Origin: Thalassiosira profunda
Lineage: Eukaryota; Bacillariophyta; Thalassiosirophyceae; Thalassiosirales; Thalassiosiraceae
Length of the DNA: 28,917 nt
Assembly: GCA_036939355.1 (NCBI GenBank)
Contig: JALLAP010000062.1
Location: 1-28,917, forward strand
Direction: 5' to 3'
Shown: positions 8,683 through 18,645 of the stretch, piece after piece
Layout of the letters: every line of letters starts with the position of its first letter
Numbering within the stretch: the first letter of the stretch is position 1
Made by a program: the position numbers and the translations under genes
Notes under the pieces: model-generated
What the model saw: the letters and a program-made list of their open reading frames with translations, nothing else
Told to the model about the DNA's origin: nothing
Database searches by the model: none

Positions 8683-11600
8683 ATGAAGCGCCCGTGTCGC
8701 TACCTCCTGCTCGGGGCGGCCGCCCTCGCCGCCGCCGCCAGCGCCGAAGAGGCGCCCGTCAAGGGCGCGGCGCCCCTCGCCGACGACGGCTCCATCTCCT
8801 CCGGGGCGCAGCTCCCCTCCCGCATCTTGAAGAGGGACGAGCAGCCATCGCAGCGGACCAAGGGCTCCTCCAACCAAATGCAGGCCCGCGCCCGCAATCA
8901 ATTCTACAAACAGGGCGGAAAGCCCGGCGGACGGCGCGGACACAAGAAGCCGGGAGGGTTCCGCGTCAACAACAGCGGCGGGCGGAAGCCCGGCAACAAC
9001 AAACCGTCCAACAGCAAGCCCAACCCTAACAAGCAGAAAGCCTCGCCCGGCTCCCCCTCCCAAAGCGTGTGCGACGCCAACTCTTACAGGACCTGCTTCC
9101 TCCGCGCCGCCGATCCCAAGTCCAATGGCGAATGCGACGCGTTGGACCGCACCAAGACAATCAAACCGTACGCCACCCAGAACGAGAAGGTCATCACGGG
9201 CACCCTCACCCTGTCGCTGCTGCGAGACTCCCCATTGAGCGATCTGCAGAAGAACATGAAGTGCAAAGATATTGTGGAGATGGAGGAGGCGTTGCTGACG
9301 TATCTGGCGGACAATGTGGGAAGTGAGGAGACGTACCAGCCCATCTGCGCGCACCTGAAGGAGACGGCGTACAACGAAGGTGACGTGTACGAGAGCGGCA
9401 AGGTGAGCAGTGCGGCGCTGATGAAGTTCGAGGTGACCTTTGTTACGAAGTTGAAGGTGAATAACTGGCGGAGGGATTTGGCAGAGTTGGAGGGGGCAGA
9501 GTGGGAGGGATTGGGCGAGCTTGCCTTCGAGGACGAAGAGGAAGCGATGGAGGAGACCCTGCGCGAGGCCCACGGAGAGGACGGCCGGGCGCTACAGAAC
9601 AAGAAGGACAAGAAGAAAGACAAGGGAAAGGAGAATGGCAACAAGAAGGACAAGTCCACGTCCAAGAGCTCCGGCAAGCCCAAGCCGCCGCGGATATGCA
9701 CCGCCCTCGAGACGGCGCTGTGCTGTTCCCAGAATTCCATCAACGGGATGAATCCCAACTCAAAGGAACCCGCGGGACAGTACTGCGAGAAGCTCCGGTG
9801 CGACCTCGGCGACAAGTGCGGGAAGGGGCGGGATCCCACCACTGTGTGGGACGGGGTGCACCGTGGAAATGGGTGGCACGACGACGGGCACCGCGGATTG
9901 GGAAGCGATGGTGATGAGGCCGAAGCCCTCGCGACGGCCTTCGCCGGGGCGATGGAGGCGCGGCGCCGGCCCGGGCGCAGTTCTTGGTCGGGCTCGTACT
10001 CCTGGTCGGGCGACGACTGGGCCGGGGGCAATCATCGCAACAAGTGCCCGAAGTGGAGCTCTCCGAAGGCGGATCCGAATTGGTACGACAACTTCGACGA
10101 CGAGGCAGAGAAGGGCAAGGGCAAAAGGCGGAGGATGCAGAAGCAGAAGCGAGCCCGGGCCAAGGGCGGGAAGGACGACAAGAAAGACAACCTCGAGTGC
10201 CCCGCGTACGGGATCCTCAAGCACGAAACGCTCAACGAGGTCATTCGCTGTCTGACCTCGTACGACCCCAAGGACACCAACGCCCAATTGGACCTGAGTA
10301 ACCTCGACGACGCAGCGTTCTGCGCGGCCAACCGGTACGCCCTGGCGACCCTGGGAAAGCCCACATTGGAGTGCGACGCGTACTTCGACGACCACAACTG
10401 CGGTGTGGCGGAGGAGGAGAACGAGCGGAAGGACCCACCGAAGCACAACGACGATTTGCTCCCAGAGGCGGACGAGATCTTGAAGAGCGGGAAGGTGTGC
10501 ATCGTGGACGATCCAACGATGAGCCCGAGCTTGAGCCCGACGCTGTTCCCCACGGGCTATCCGACCATTGTGAGTAGCTCTGGGCTGGCGATGTGATACG
10601 ATTTTGCATGCTGCGAATTGTGTACCTACTGACTTTGCATCATCGAATCAGTCGCCCACATTCTTTCCTACGGAGAGCCCCGACAACAAGCCTTCTTCCA
10701 GTACGTCGTGGAGCGATGACGGGCACTCGTCTTCGTCGTCGTCGTCTTCGTCTTCGTGGTCCGGAGATTCGTGGCCGGGGGATGGACACAAGTCCACGAA
10801 GAAGCCGACCTCGCAGCCGACGAATAACCCCTCCGGTCCTCCGAGTTCGAGAGAGCCCACGAGAGAGCCGACCAATGGCCCCTCTGGTCCTCCGACGTCG
10901 AGACAACCAACCAGAGAGCCCACGAATGGTCCGACCAATCCTCCGTCTTCACGTCAGCCAACCAGGTGAGTGATTGCCTTGACAGACACTTTTTTCTGGG
11001 CGCAGCATAATTTTGCTCACATCTCATGCCGCTACCATTTAGGACTCCAACCGGACAGCCGACCTCCAGCTTGGAACCCCAGCGCGAGCTCTATGGATGG
11101 GGCGCCTCGCAAAGCCTTGGTGAGGATCTATCCTACAATCTTCTGTTGCCAACGGATGTGGTAGAGCTCGTTCGAGGCAGCTCGGCAGGATATAACTACA
11201 GTCTCGTGGTCTTGAACAATGGGACAGCGGCGGCTGCGGGATACGTCCAGAGCACCAACGCATACCAAGGTCACTTGGGTCTGCCTGGTGTGACATCGGG
11301 AACGAACGAGCTCCGCTCTATTCTGAACGTTGTGGTCGACGGCGATTCCGCCGAAGCTCCGCGATTCAAGTTGGTCGTCGCTGGAACGAGCCTTGATTCC
11401 ACGCCAAACCGGATGCACTCAATTTTCATCGACACAGCCGGCAATGCGTATGCCTCCGGCTACAACAACAAGGGCCAGCTGTGTCTTGGAAACGAGGAGT
11501 CGAGAAATTTGCCTCATCAGATCACGCTGCCGGACGACGAGAGGGCCGCGTTTGCGGCGGCTGGAGGGGACTTTACGCTGATCCTCGCCGAGTCAGGAAA

Positions 11601-13521
11601 GCTGTATGGATGTGGAACGAACGAGAGAGGGCAGCTGGGGCTTGGCGGTCTGGACAAGACGAACACCCCTCAACGTATCGGGGATTTTACCGCTACGGGG
11701 ATCCAAGTGGGCAGCGACTTCTCCATCGTCCGTACTGATCAAGGCCTCTACTTTATGGGAAACAACGATGTTGGTGAGTACTGTGTATGAGGAATGCATC
11801 TTGTTGGAGACTTGAAGGACTCATTCTCATGAAAACGTACTCTTCCTTCTTTTACGTAGGGCAACTCTGCCACAGCACTGATGGTCCCGTCAGGACGCCA
11901 TCGAAGCAGTTCGACGACGATGATGTTGTGTCCTTTGCTGCTGGCTGGAAGTCCTCTTATGTTGTGAATCCCGACGGAACTGTCACCTCGTGCGGATTGA
12001 ACGACGAGGGCCAACTCGGGGATGGAACAAACGACAAAAATAAAGACCGGACTACCGTTCAACTGGGTGGAGTCATCAGCGTCTCGGCCGGGCCATCGGC
12101 TGACTCTGCGTTCTTCGTTGCGGAGGATGGGCGGGTGTATGGGACGGGCAGGAACGATCGTGGCCAGCTCGGATCTGGCAACACAGCAAACAGCAACGTT
12201 CCGGTAGAAGTGGCATTCACCGAACCTGAAATCGACGCAAATGTCTTATCGGCAGGTACCACGCACACCCTCGCACCAATCGACTTGAAGACCGCCACAG
12301 AGCTCTACACTTGGGGCGCTCAGACATCGGCGGGGTTGAATGAGCCCGACAGTGACAGTCCATCAGACACTGATCTATCCATCCGTGACGCATCTGCTGG
12401 TTTCAACTACACTCTCGTCATCAACAACGATCGATCTGTGACGGCCGCAGGGGCCATCAGGAGCCTCCAAGCCTACAGCGGCCACCTAGGCTTGGAGAAT
12501 GTCAACGAGGGACTGAATGAAGGTAGGAAGATCGAGAATGTTATCAACTTGAGCGGCAACAAAGTAGCTGCGCCAAGGTTCCGCGCAGTGGTTGCAGGTG
12601 ACTCCGACGTCGACGAGACTGGGCGGATGCACTCTATCTTTGTCGATCTGAACGGCAACGTCTACGCTTCGGGTCACAACAACAAGGGTCAGCTGTGCAT
12701 AGGAAACGACGCATCACAAGACTTGCCGACCCAGATCCAGCTGCCCAACCAGGAGAAGGCCGTCAGCGCCGCTGTGGGAGGAGAGTTTACGCTGATCCTC
12801 ACCAACGCAGGCCGACTGTATGGCTGTGGAAGCAACGAGCAAGGCCAGCTATGGCTCGGCAACGACTCGACTAAGGATCGTCCGACCCTGATCAGTGGAA
12901 ATGGGCTCAGCGGCACCACGGCCATATCGGCCGGTCATGACTTTTCGCTCGTCGTCGCCGGAGGAGAGATCTACGTCATGGGGGACAACGACAAGGGTGA
13001 GTTGAGATGCTTGAACAGTCTTTACCTATTGTCTTCTGTGCCGATGCTAACATGCCTGCTTCTCTTTCCACCTTGCAGGCCAACTCTGTGAGGCAGCCGA
13101 GGTGACCAAGAGAACATCCCCCACGAAGCTGTCAATACGATCGAACGGTGTCGGCATTCGAACATTGGCGGCCGGGTGGAGGTCGTCTTACTTCGTCTTC
13201 GAAGATGGCCTTGCATATTCTTGCGGCCTGAACGACAAGGGACAGCTTGGCGATGGCACGACCTCAACGAGGTTCAGCGCCGTCCGAGTCCAGCGCGACA
13301 ACCTTGAATCCCAAACTATTTCGGACGTCTTCGCGGGACCATCGGCCCTCTCGGCCTTCTTCAAAACCGACGATGGAAAGATCTACGCCACGGGCTTCAA
13401 CAATAGGGGCCAACTGGGGGTGGGCAACAAGGTGAATCGGGACACGCCCACGAAGGTGGACTTTGGCGACAGCAACCCGAGCGTGGTTTCTGCGGCTGAA
13501 AGTCACTCCGTGGCACGGTAG
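8683..13521 (+). CDS. Secreted modular protein: shared head domain, Ser/Pro/Thr stalk, two tandem RCC1-type propellers (5 exons)
   Basis: Exons join(8683..10569, 10652..10965, 11043..11773, 11860..12996, 13079..13521) give 1503 residues, all GT-AG with continuous frame. ATG 8683 starts a signal peptide (MKRPCRYLLLGAAALAAAAS). The head (about 140-600) is paralogous to that of the gene at 3032: NEKV, YLADN (about 207), CCSQ-S-ING...GQYC (about 347), AFC-ANRY (about 546), PTLEC. It carries Lys-rich inserts (about 305-340) and a W-S-G-S rich patch (about 430-445). A poly-Ser/PTREPT stalk (about 630-745) leads to 14 RCC1-type blades in two blocks of seven: residues 749-1124 and 1125-1503, each with L-Y-x-x-G...G-Q-L motifs. 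RCC1 folds bind proteins or lipids; an extracellular scaffold or adhesion role is inferred. The nuclear GEF role of RCC1 is unlikely given the signal peptide. Confidence 0.85.
11086..13518 (+). repeat. Two tandem seven-blade RCC1-type blocks from an intragenic duplication
   Basis: Block 1 begins at ELYGWGA (11086) and block 2 at ELYTWGA (12300). Each shows the same seven blade signatures in order: xYxWGA; xAAG...GHLGL; YASG-N-NKGQLC-G; LYGCG-NE-GQL-LG; GxND-GQLC; SCGLND-GQLGDG; Y-TG-N-RGQLG-G. An intron interrupts blade 5 at the identical Gly codon and phase (phase 1) in both blocks, at 11774-11859 and 12997-13078, so the duplication included the intron. Confidence 0.85.
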
Positions 13522-13754
13522 TCGTTGCTACCCATCGTCTCGTGATATATGTCATGTGATAGGCATAGTGCGCTATTGCACCTCCTCCAATTCATTCATA
13601 ACCTGATAATGTGTCACTTGTTCTACCAACCTCCATTCGCTGAAAGATAGGTACCTACGTCCAACGCCTGTCATCGGCTCCTCCTATCTATCTGGATATC
13701 CCGCTTCGTTTCTCATCCTCCAGACGGCCACCGCAACACCCCTTCACTTCTCGC

Positions 13755-14873
13755 TTAGCCCTCTTCCTCCTTCTTGGCCGCCGCGGCCGCCTCCTTCCCC
13801 ACCACCTTCAACCCCGATTCGTCCGTGATCTTTTCGATGACTCCCCTATCTTCTAATTCTTTGTTCAGCAACAGTGCCTGCGACGCCGCCATTTGATCCG
13901 CCTTTTCGTAGAATCCCTTGATTTTGCCCAGCACCCCTCCCTCGTTCTCTTCTGGCTTGCCTTCTGCGGCCCCTTCCCCCGTGCCTTCTATTGTATCCTC
14001 CGGCGCTTCCGTCTCCGGCACCGCCATCTCCGGATCGTCGTCGTCGTCCATCAGCTCCTCGAGGGCCGACAGCCGCTTCTTCTGTTTTCCCGTCATATCC
14101 CTTTTCGACGTTTGTGAAAGCGATCGCTTCCCCTTCCGCTTCTTCGTTCGGGGCTGCTCTTTCATCGATTTCCGCCGCTGCATCTCCGCCCAAATCTTCT
14201 CGGCGTTTTCCTTCTTGGATCGTATCTGTACGGTTCACATCGCATGCACATCAGAGGTCGATGAATGGTAATGCAAATTGCAGATGATGTACACAAAACC
14301 TTTGCACCGGCCGTCAACTCAACTCACCTCCACCTCGGCCAGCGTCCCGCTCAATCCCGCGCCCAGCAGCCCCAACGCCCCGCCAATCTTATTAGTAAAC
14401 AAAAAGCTCAGCAAGAAATTGTCCTGTATCCATCCAAAGCCATAATACACCAGGTCCGTCGAGGGCGCCCCATCGCCAAACCGGAGGTCGGAGAGGAACG
14501 CATTGAAAAAGGCGGTGGTGACGCCCGCGAGCGTCATGAGGATGTATGTGATCACGCGCTGCTGCCGCCCCTGCGCCGCGGGAGTATTGGCCTCGGCCGC
14601 GTAAATTTCGTCGCGCAGCTCGGGCGGGATTTGCGAGGGGGCGTCGGACGCGTCGGTGGAATCGTCGAAAAGGCCGCGCAGGACGAGGGGGGAGGGGGAT
14701 CGCGGCGATGGGTGGGTGATGGGTGGGTGAGGGTGGGTGCACCGAGGCGGTGGCGAGGATAGTCGTCGATGAGGGGCGGTCGTCGACGCCGCCGGTCCCG
14801 CCGACGGGAGACGAAAGGCGGCGCCCGCGCGGAGGAGCGCCGCCAAGAGGAGGGCGGTGGGGATCACGGCCAT
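13755..14873 (-). CDS. Predicted plastid-targeted membrane protein, function unknown
   Basis: Complement of exons 14328..14873 and 13755..14225 (intron 14226..14327, 102 nt, GTGAGT...CAG on the minus strand); 338 residues. The N-terminus MAVIPTALLLAALLRAGAAF is a signal peptide ending in A-A-F, followed by a Ser/Pro/His-rich transit-like stretch: the bipartite plastid leader of diatoms. One clear membrane segment follows (VITYILMTLAGVTTAFF, about 125), then a hydrophobic region with YYGFGWIQDN and Gly-rich GGALGLLGAG. The C-terminal third is highly charged (Lys/Arg then Asp/Glu/Pro-rich) and ends in K-E-E-E-G. I recognise no named family; the GLSGTLAEVEIRSKKENAEK stretch across the splice looks conserved-type. 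It ends 233 bases from the RCC1-type gene (convergent) and is divergent from the cupin gene. Confidence 0.75.
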
Positions 14874-15194
14874 CCTCTTGTGTGTGTTGATTGAGTGATG
14901 GCTTTGGCAACCGTGACTCACGGATCCTCACTCGTGACTCGTGATTGAGGCAAGGAGTAGCAAGGACGGTGTTGCTGTTGTTGTGTTTTGTGTTGCAAAA
15001 CTGCAGGCATGCATCAGCATGCACCTCAGGAGGCGAGACAATCTTCACCAAGCTCCGGTGTTGGTCGCTGTTGTACCGCCGCCGCTTTGTCGCAAAGTTT
15101 CGAGTTGCAAGCGTGTTGCGTGTTGCAAAGAAGTTCATAGAGTATCAGTTCACCTGCAAGCAAAGCCCCGCATCATAACAACCCTGCACCTACC
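14874..15194. promoter_or_regulatory. Shared divergent promoter region, with GTTGCAA and CGTGACTC repeats
   Basis: These 321 bases separate the start codons of the minus-strand plastid membrane protein and the plus-strand cupin, so both promoters must be here or just inside. GTTGCAA occurs three times on the plus strand (14992, 15104, 15122), and CGTGACTC twice (14912, 14933). These could be transcription-factor sites; that is inference. No TATA box stands out. Confidence 0.4.
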
Positions 15195-15848
15195 ATGGCA
15201 GGCAAAGTGGCATCATACATCACCCTCGGGGTCCTCGCCGCATCGATCGTGGCTGTCCGGCTCGTTCCCCATCCCGAGCGCTCGGCGCACGGATTTGGCG
15301 ACCTCTTCCAAGAGTCGACCGACCCGGACGCCGCGGTGATGCGCATCCTTCCCGGCGCCGACGAGGAGCACTTCACCGTCGTCGAAAGGCAGGGTCTGAA
15401 CTGCGAGCCCGACAACTGGGAGAACGCGTGCACGCCGCCCTACCATTATCACACCTATCAGACGGAGACGTTCGAGGTGAAGGAGGGCGCCATCCTCGTC
15501 AAATTGGAGGGAGAGATACTGAAAATCCAGGCCGGCGACGGTCCCGTCACCGTGCCCATCGGGAAGGCCCACACGTACATCAAAACCGGGGCCGACGACG
15601 TGGAAGTGGACATCACCCTCCGCCCAAACCCCGGCGGCAACGGACAGCGGTTCTTCCCCAACCTCTTTGGGAGCATCCGCGATGGGGGGCCGAATCTTGT
15701 TCAAATTTTGTACGTCTTCTGCACCAACGGCGTCCGACTCGCGGACATTCCGGGGCCAATTCATGAGGGCATGTGTCTGGCGACGCGCGCGGTGGCGCCG
15801 CTGTTGGGCTACCGGCACGAGTACCCCGAGTATGGCTGGAAGGAGTAG
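15195..15848 (+). CDS. Cupin-domain protein with N-terminal membrane anchor
   Basis: Single exon, 217 residues, ATG in the good context CTACCATGG. An N-terminal hydrophobic segment (about 6-22, SYITLGVLAASIVAVRL) would serve as a signal anchor or uncleaved signal. Both cupin motifs are complete: motif 1 H84-Y-H86-x4-E91-x6-G, and motif 2 G-x5-P121-x-G123-x2-H126. The metal-binding His, His, Glu and His set is therefore present, so a metal-dependent enzyme or small-molecule binder is likely. The C-terminal part contains NPGGNG and a Tyr/Glu-rich tail. Cupins range from dioxygenases and isomerases to storage proteins, so the substrate cannot be given. Four cysteines lie outside the core. It is convergent with the minus-strand gene ending at 16007. 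Confidence 0.82.
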   Translation: MAGKVASYITLGVLAASIVAVRLVPHPERSAHGFGDLFQESTDPDAAVMRILPGADEEHFTVVERQGLNCEPDNWENACTPPYHYHTYQTETFEVKEGAILVKLEGEILKIQAGDGPVTVPIGKAHTYIKTGADDVEVDITLRPNPGGNGQRFFPNLFGSIRDGGPNLVQILYVFCTNGVRLADIPGPIHEGMCLATRAVAPLLGYRHEYPEYGWKE

Positions 15849-16006
15849 AGAGAAAGAGAGGGAGGACGCGGGGGGAGCAATTGTACATCAGAGGTCAAGG
15901 TGGCAATTTGTCTCTAGATGCATTGTGTGATTTGGCGACGCCTTTGCAACACTGGATCGATGCATCGCCGTTAAAGACCCCTTTTCTCCCAGAGTGGAAC
16001 GACCTA

Positions 16007-16489
16007 TCATCTCCTCCAGCTCCGATCCCGAACGATGCGGATCCGCTGAAAGTCGTCGTGGGTCGACGATGCCGCGCGATTCTTCTCCTCGACCCCACCC
16101 CCCTCGCCGTCCTCCCGCGCTTCCCCCACGAGCCTGGCAAACCGCAGCGCGCTCCGGCACATGTTCCCGATCACGGTCAATTCGTGCAGCTCCCGCTCCG
16201 GGGTGTGGTGCCACCCGTCCTCGTCCGCCACTCCCCTCTGCCTCCGCAATATCTCCGCGTCCCGCCACGCGCGTCGGATGATCCTCCGCCCCCTCTGCAG
16301 GTTGCCCGCGTGGATGTGGCAGTATCCCTCGTTGATGCGGCACTTGAGCGCCATTTCGGCATCGTGGCGGAGCAGTGCCAGCCGTTGTTGGTGGCGCGCG
16401 AGGGCGACGGCCGTGGAGAGGAAGCGGCACAGGAAGAAGCCCCCGCCGAGGGTGGAGACGTAGGCGGAGAGGGAAGAAAGGCGGATCAT
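16007..16489 (-). CDS. Small conserved-type helical protein of unknown function
   Basis: 160 residues from ATG 16489, which begins MIRLSSLSAYVSTLGGGFFL, followed by C-R-x-L-S-T-A-x-x-L-A-R-x-Q-Q-R-L-A and M-A-L-K-C-R-I-N-E-G-Y...I-H-A-G-N. This pattern of short amphipathic helices with alanine and aromatic positions is TPR-like and resembles a small eukaryote-wide protein I cannot name with certainty. The latter half is Arg-rich and charged and ends in R-D-R-S-W-R-R. The reading frame is open without a stop back to an ATG at 17119, so a longer 370-residue protein is possible. The short start is preferred because the upstream part is low in conservation-like features and rich in Pro/Ser/Thr. 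No intron is needed. Confidence 0.6.
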   Translation of the reverse strand: MIRLSSLSAYVSTLGGGFFLCRFLSTAVALARHQQRLALLRHDAEMALKCRINEGYCHIHAGNLQRGRRIIRRAWRDAEILRRQRGVADEDGWHHTPERELHELTVIGNMCRSALRFARLVGEAREDGEGGGVEEKNRAASSTHDDFQRIRIVRDRSWRR

Positions 16490-17420
16490 CGTATTCTCCA
16501 GCAATATGAGGCGTAGCGCGAAGGGATTGGTGGGAGACGTGGAGGGCGTGCGGGAGTAAGATTGGTGGGATGGCAGTTGCGGGTTGGGCGGGAGGAGGAG
16601 GAGGATCAGTGGCACCCTGGCTTTGTGTGAGTGGCATGTGTGTTGTTGTGTGAACCAATCGTCGACGAATGAAGCTGTTGTGTTGTTTTGAGCCGCCTCG
16701 CGATCGCCGTCGTCTGCCTCCCCACAATTCTCCAATGCCAACTCCGCGTCAATTCTGCAAATGTGGTTGCAAAATCGCGTCGTCAACACCTCGATCAAGG
16801 CGCACGATGGAGATTTGATGATGCGACGACGCCGTCGCCTCTTGCAATCGCCCTCGCAGCTATAATCGCCTGCCGAATCCCTACCCTCCGGCATCAGGAG
16901 CGGAGGCGCCAATCCCCTCCAGACGCCTCCCTCCGAGTGGCACTGCAACGCCAGCACGTCGCATGTCTTGTGCTCGTGCATCGCGGCGCCGTCCTCGTCC
17001 TCGTCAGTGGCCGCTCGGCACGCCTCGCGGAGCAGATAGGCCCACCACCGCGCCCCCGCGGCTAGAGAGGTGTTATGCCGCGGGACGACGGCGTGGCAGC
17101 GGCGGGGCGGGAGGGTCATCCCACGAGGGGCGGGAGAGGCCGCGAGCCACCGGTTTTGTGCGAGGGTGTGTAGGGGGGAATCTTTCTACTTTTAGCGGGC
17201 ATTGCCCGCTAATTAGAACTATGTTAGGAGTAAGATTGGGCATAAATTGAGAGCTGGAGAGTAAATTGAGCGCTGGCCCGACGGCCCGCTAAACCCTCAA
17301 CCTACGCCGGCACCCGGCACGCCGGCGGGCCACCCACAACCTCAAACCCCTCACGAGGCCTCGGTAGGCGGTAGGCGTCAACCTTGCCCAACCACGCTCT
17401 CCTCCACACTAGCCGCAACG
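16490..17420. other. Divergent intergenic region, with an open minus-strand frame (16490-17119) and an inverted-repeat element
   Basis: This separates the minus-strand small protein and the plus-strand thioredoxin. On the minus strand the frame stays open for about 210 codons upstream of ATG 16489. The distal part (about 16850-17119) has GC-rich third positions and could be a real 5' coding extension; the part near 16500-16700 looks like UTR. A small inverted-repeat element occupies 17191-17293. Confidence 0.4.
17191..17293. mobile_element. Small inverted-repeat element (MITE-like), 103 bp
   Basis: Perfect 10-base terminal inverted repeats: TTTAGCGGGC at 17191-17200 and GCCCGCTAAA at 17284-17293. 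The left end is itself a palindrome with arms TTAGCGGGCA and TGCCCGCTAA around a single T (17192-17212), so the motif is present three times. The interior is AT-richer than the flanks and non-coding. No target-site duplication is visible, so the transposon assignment is tentative. Confidence 0.45.
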
Positions 17421-18026
17421 ATGCTGCCCGCGCCCACCACCGGCCGGAGAAGAAGATGCCGGCGGCGCCGACCGTCGGCGCCCTCGAATAGATCCATCAC
17501 TTCAACTTTCGCGGTGGCTTCACTGACACTGACGCTCGTCCTCCTCCACTGCTGCACATTATCCTCCGCCTTCGTCGCCCCCTCCTCCTCAATACGATGC
17601 CAACCAAATCCAATCCTCGACGGGGCGTCCACCGCCGCCCTCTCCATGGCCAAGCCGAGCGGCCGGCCCATCGCCACGTCGGACCAATTCTCGGAGGAAA
17701 TTTTGCTCGACGGCGACGCCCGCCTCGAAACGCCGGTGCTGGTCCTCTTCACCGCCCCCTGGTGCGGGCCGTGCCGCCTCGTGTCCCCCGTGGTGAAAGA
17801 GGTGGCCAAGCAATACCTGGACCGGGTCGAGGTGGTGGAGGTCAACACGGACGATTTGCCCGATGTGGCGTCGAACGCCGGGGTGCTGAGCGTGCCCACG
17901 ATACTGATTTATCACGGGGGAGAGGTGCGGGACACGATCGTGGGGTGCGTGGCGAAGAACGTCCTGGCAAGGGCGGTGGACAAGGTGTTGGAGGATTTGG
18001 GATTGTTGGGAGAGGAGGACTCGTGA
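17421..18026 (+). CDS. Plastid-targeted thioredoxin
   Basis: Single exon, 201 residues. An Arg-rich start is followed by a hydrophobic signal segment (about 30-50, ending HCCTLSSAF), then S-S-A-F-V-A-P, the A-F motif of diatom plastid leaders, and a Ser/Pro/Ala-rich transit stretch to about residue 80. The thioredoxin fold follows: active site W-C-G-P-C at about 114-118 (both redox cysteines present), the V-P-T cis-proline loop at about 158, and a G-x-x-x-x-x-L-A-R-A terminal helix. It reduces disulfides of target proteins, here inferred to be in the plastid stroma. The core is close to bacterial and m-type thioredoxins; m versus y type cannot be settled by eye. It is divergent from the gene ending at 16007. 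Confidence 0.92.
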   Translation: MLPAPTTGRRRRCRRRRPSAPSNRSITSTFAVASLTLTLVLLHCCTLSSAFVAPSSSIRCQPNPILDGASTAALSMAKPSGRPIATSDQFSEEILLDGDARLETPVLVLFTAPWCGPCRLVSPVVKEVAKQYLDRVEVVEVNTDDLPDVASNAGVLSVPTILIYHGGEVRDTIVGCVAKNVLARAVDKVLEDLGLLGEEDS

Positions 18027-18645
18027 TCGATGTGGGGAATGGGAGGATGGCATGTGATTGTTCGTTGGGGACAAGGAAGAATGTAGAGGCCGCTGGTCCT
18101 CATGCTAGTAGAAAAGGGAAGGGAGATCTGGCCAATGTGGGGAGGGATCGGGGAAGAGGGGTGCAATGCAATATGATGTGGTCCAAGTGGAGGGCTGAAT
18201 TTGATCTCCCTTGGAGGTACCGATTGGTTCGGTGCAGTTATTGCACAAGACGATAATGTAAAATTACTACAGAAGGTTGCTTGTCTTTTCCTCTGGTCAT
18301 GTGTGCACCGAGAATGGAATTCAGGTGTGAGGAGAGTGCCGGCTTGATTGAGAGGAGGGGGAGCTGGAAGCAGGAAGGGGAAGAAGGAGAAGGATAGTAC
18401 GACGTACATTAAGTACGTACGCAAAATGTCTCAAACTCAAACAAATCCACCCCGCCGCTACAATACCGCCCTCGCGTCGCCACCGACGCAAGCGGCTATC
18501 ACCCTCGCGCGGTCTTCAACGCGGGCGCTGTGACTTTGAAACGCCGGGAGGCTGCGGCTGGATAGTAGAGTTGTGCGGGTGCACCTTGCTCAAATCTCCG
18601 AGAGGTGCCCCTCTCGTCGGCGCGCAGCTGGAGGGATTGATCGCC
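18027..18645. other. Intergenic, 619 nt
   Basis: Between the thioredoxin stop and the pyrophosphatase ATG. It contains the inverted repeat ACGTAC-ATTAA-GTACGT at 18402-18418. The pyrophosphatase frame is open upstream of 18646 back to a TTG at 18571 but has no ATG there. I see no RNA gene or further ORF worth reporting. Confidence 0.5.
18402..18418. promoter_or_regulatory. Inverted repeat ACGTAC-N5-GTACGT
   Basis: Six-base perfect arms around ATTAA, 228 bases upstream of the pyrophosphatase ATG. The ACGT core resembles the palindrome at 8403-8416. A role as a bZIP-type operator is possible but rests only on symmetry. Confidence 0.25.

Noticed and set aside
15888..16727. Alternative minus-strand frame overlapping the small helical protein
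   Set aside because: It is a shadow of the conserved frame beginning MIRLSS; its translation is Arg/Pro-rich without structure.
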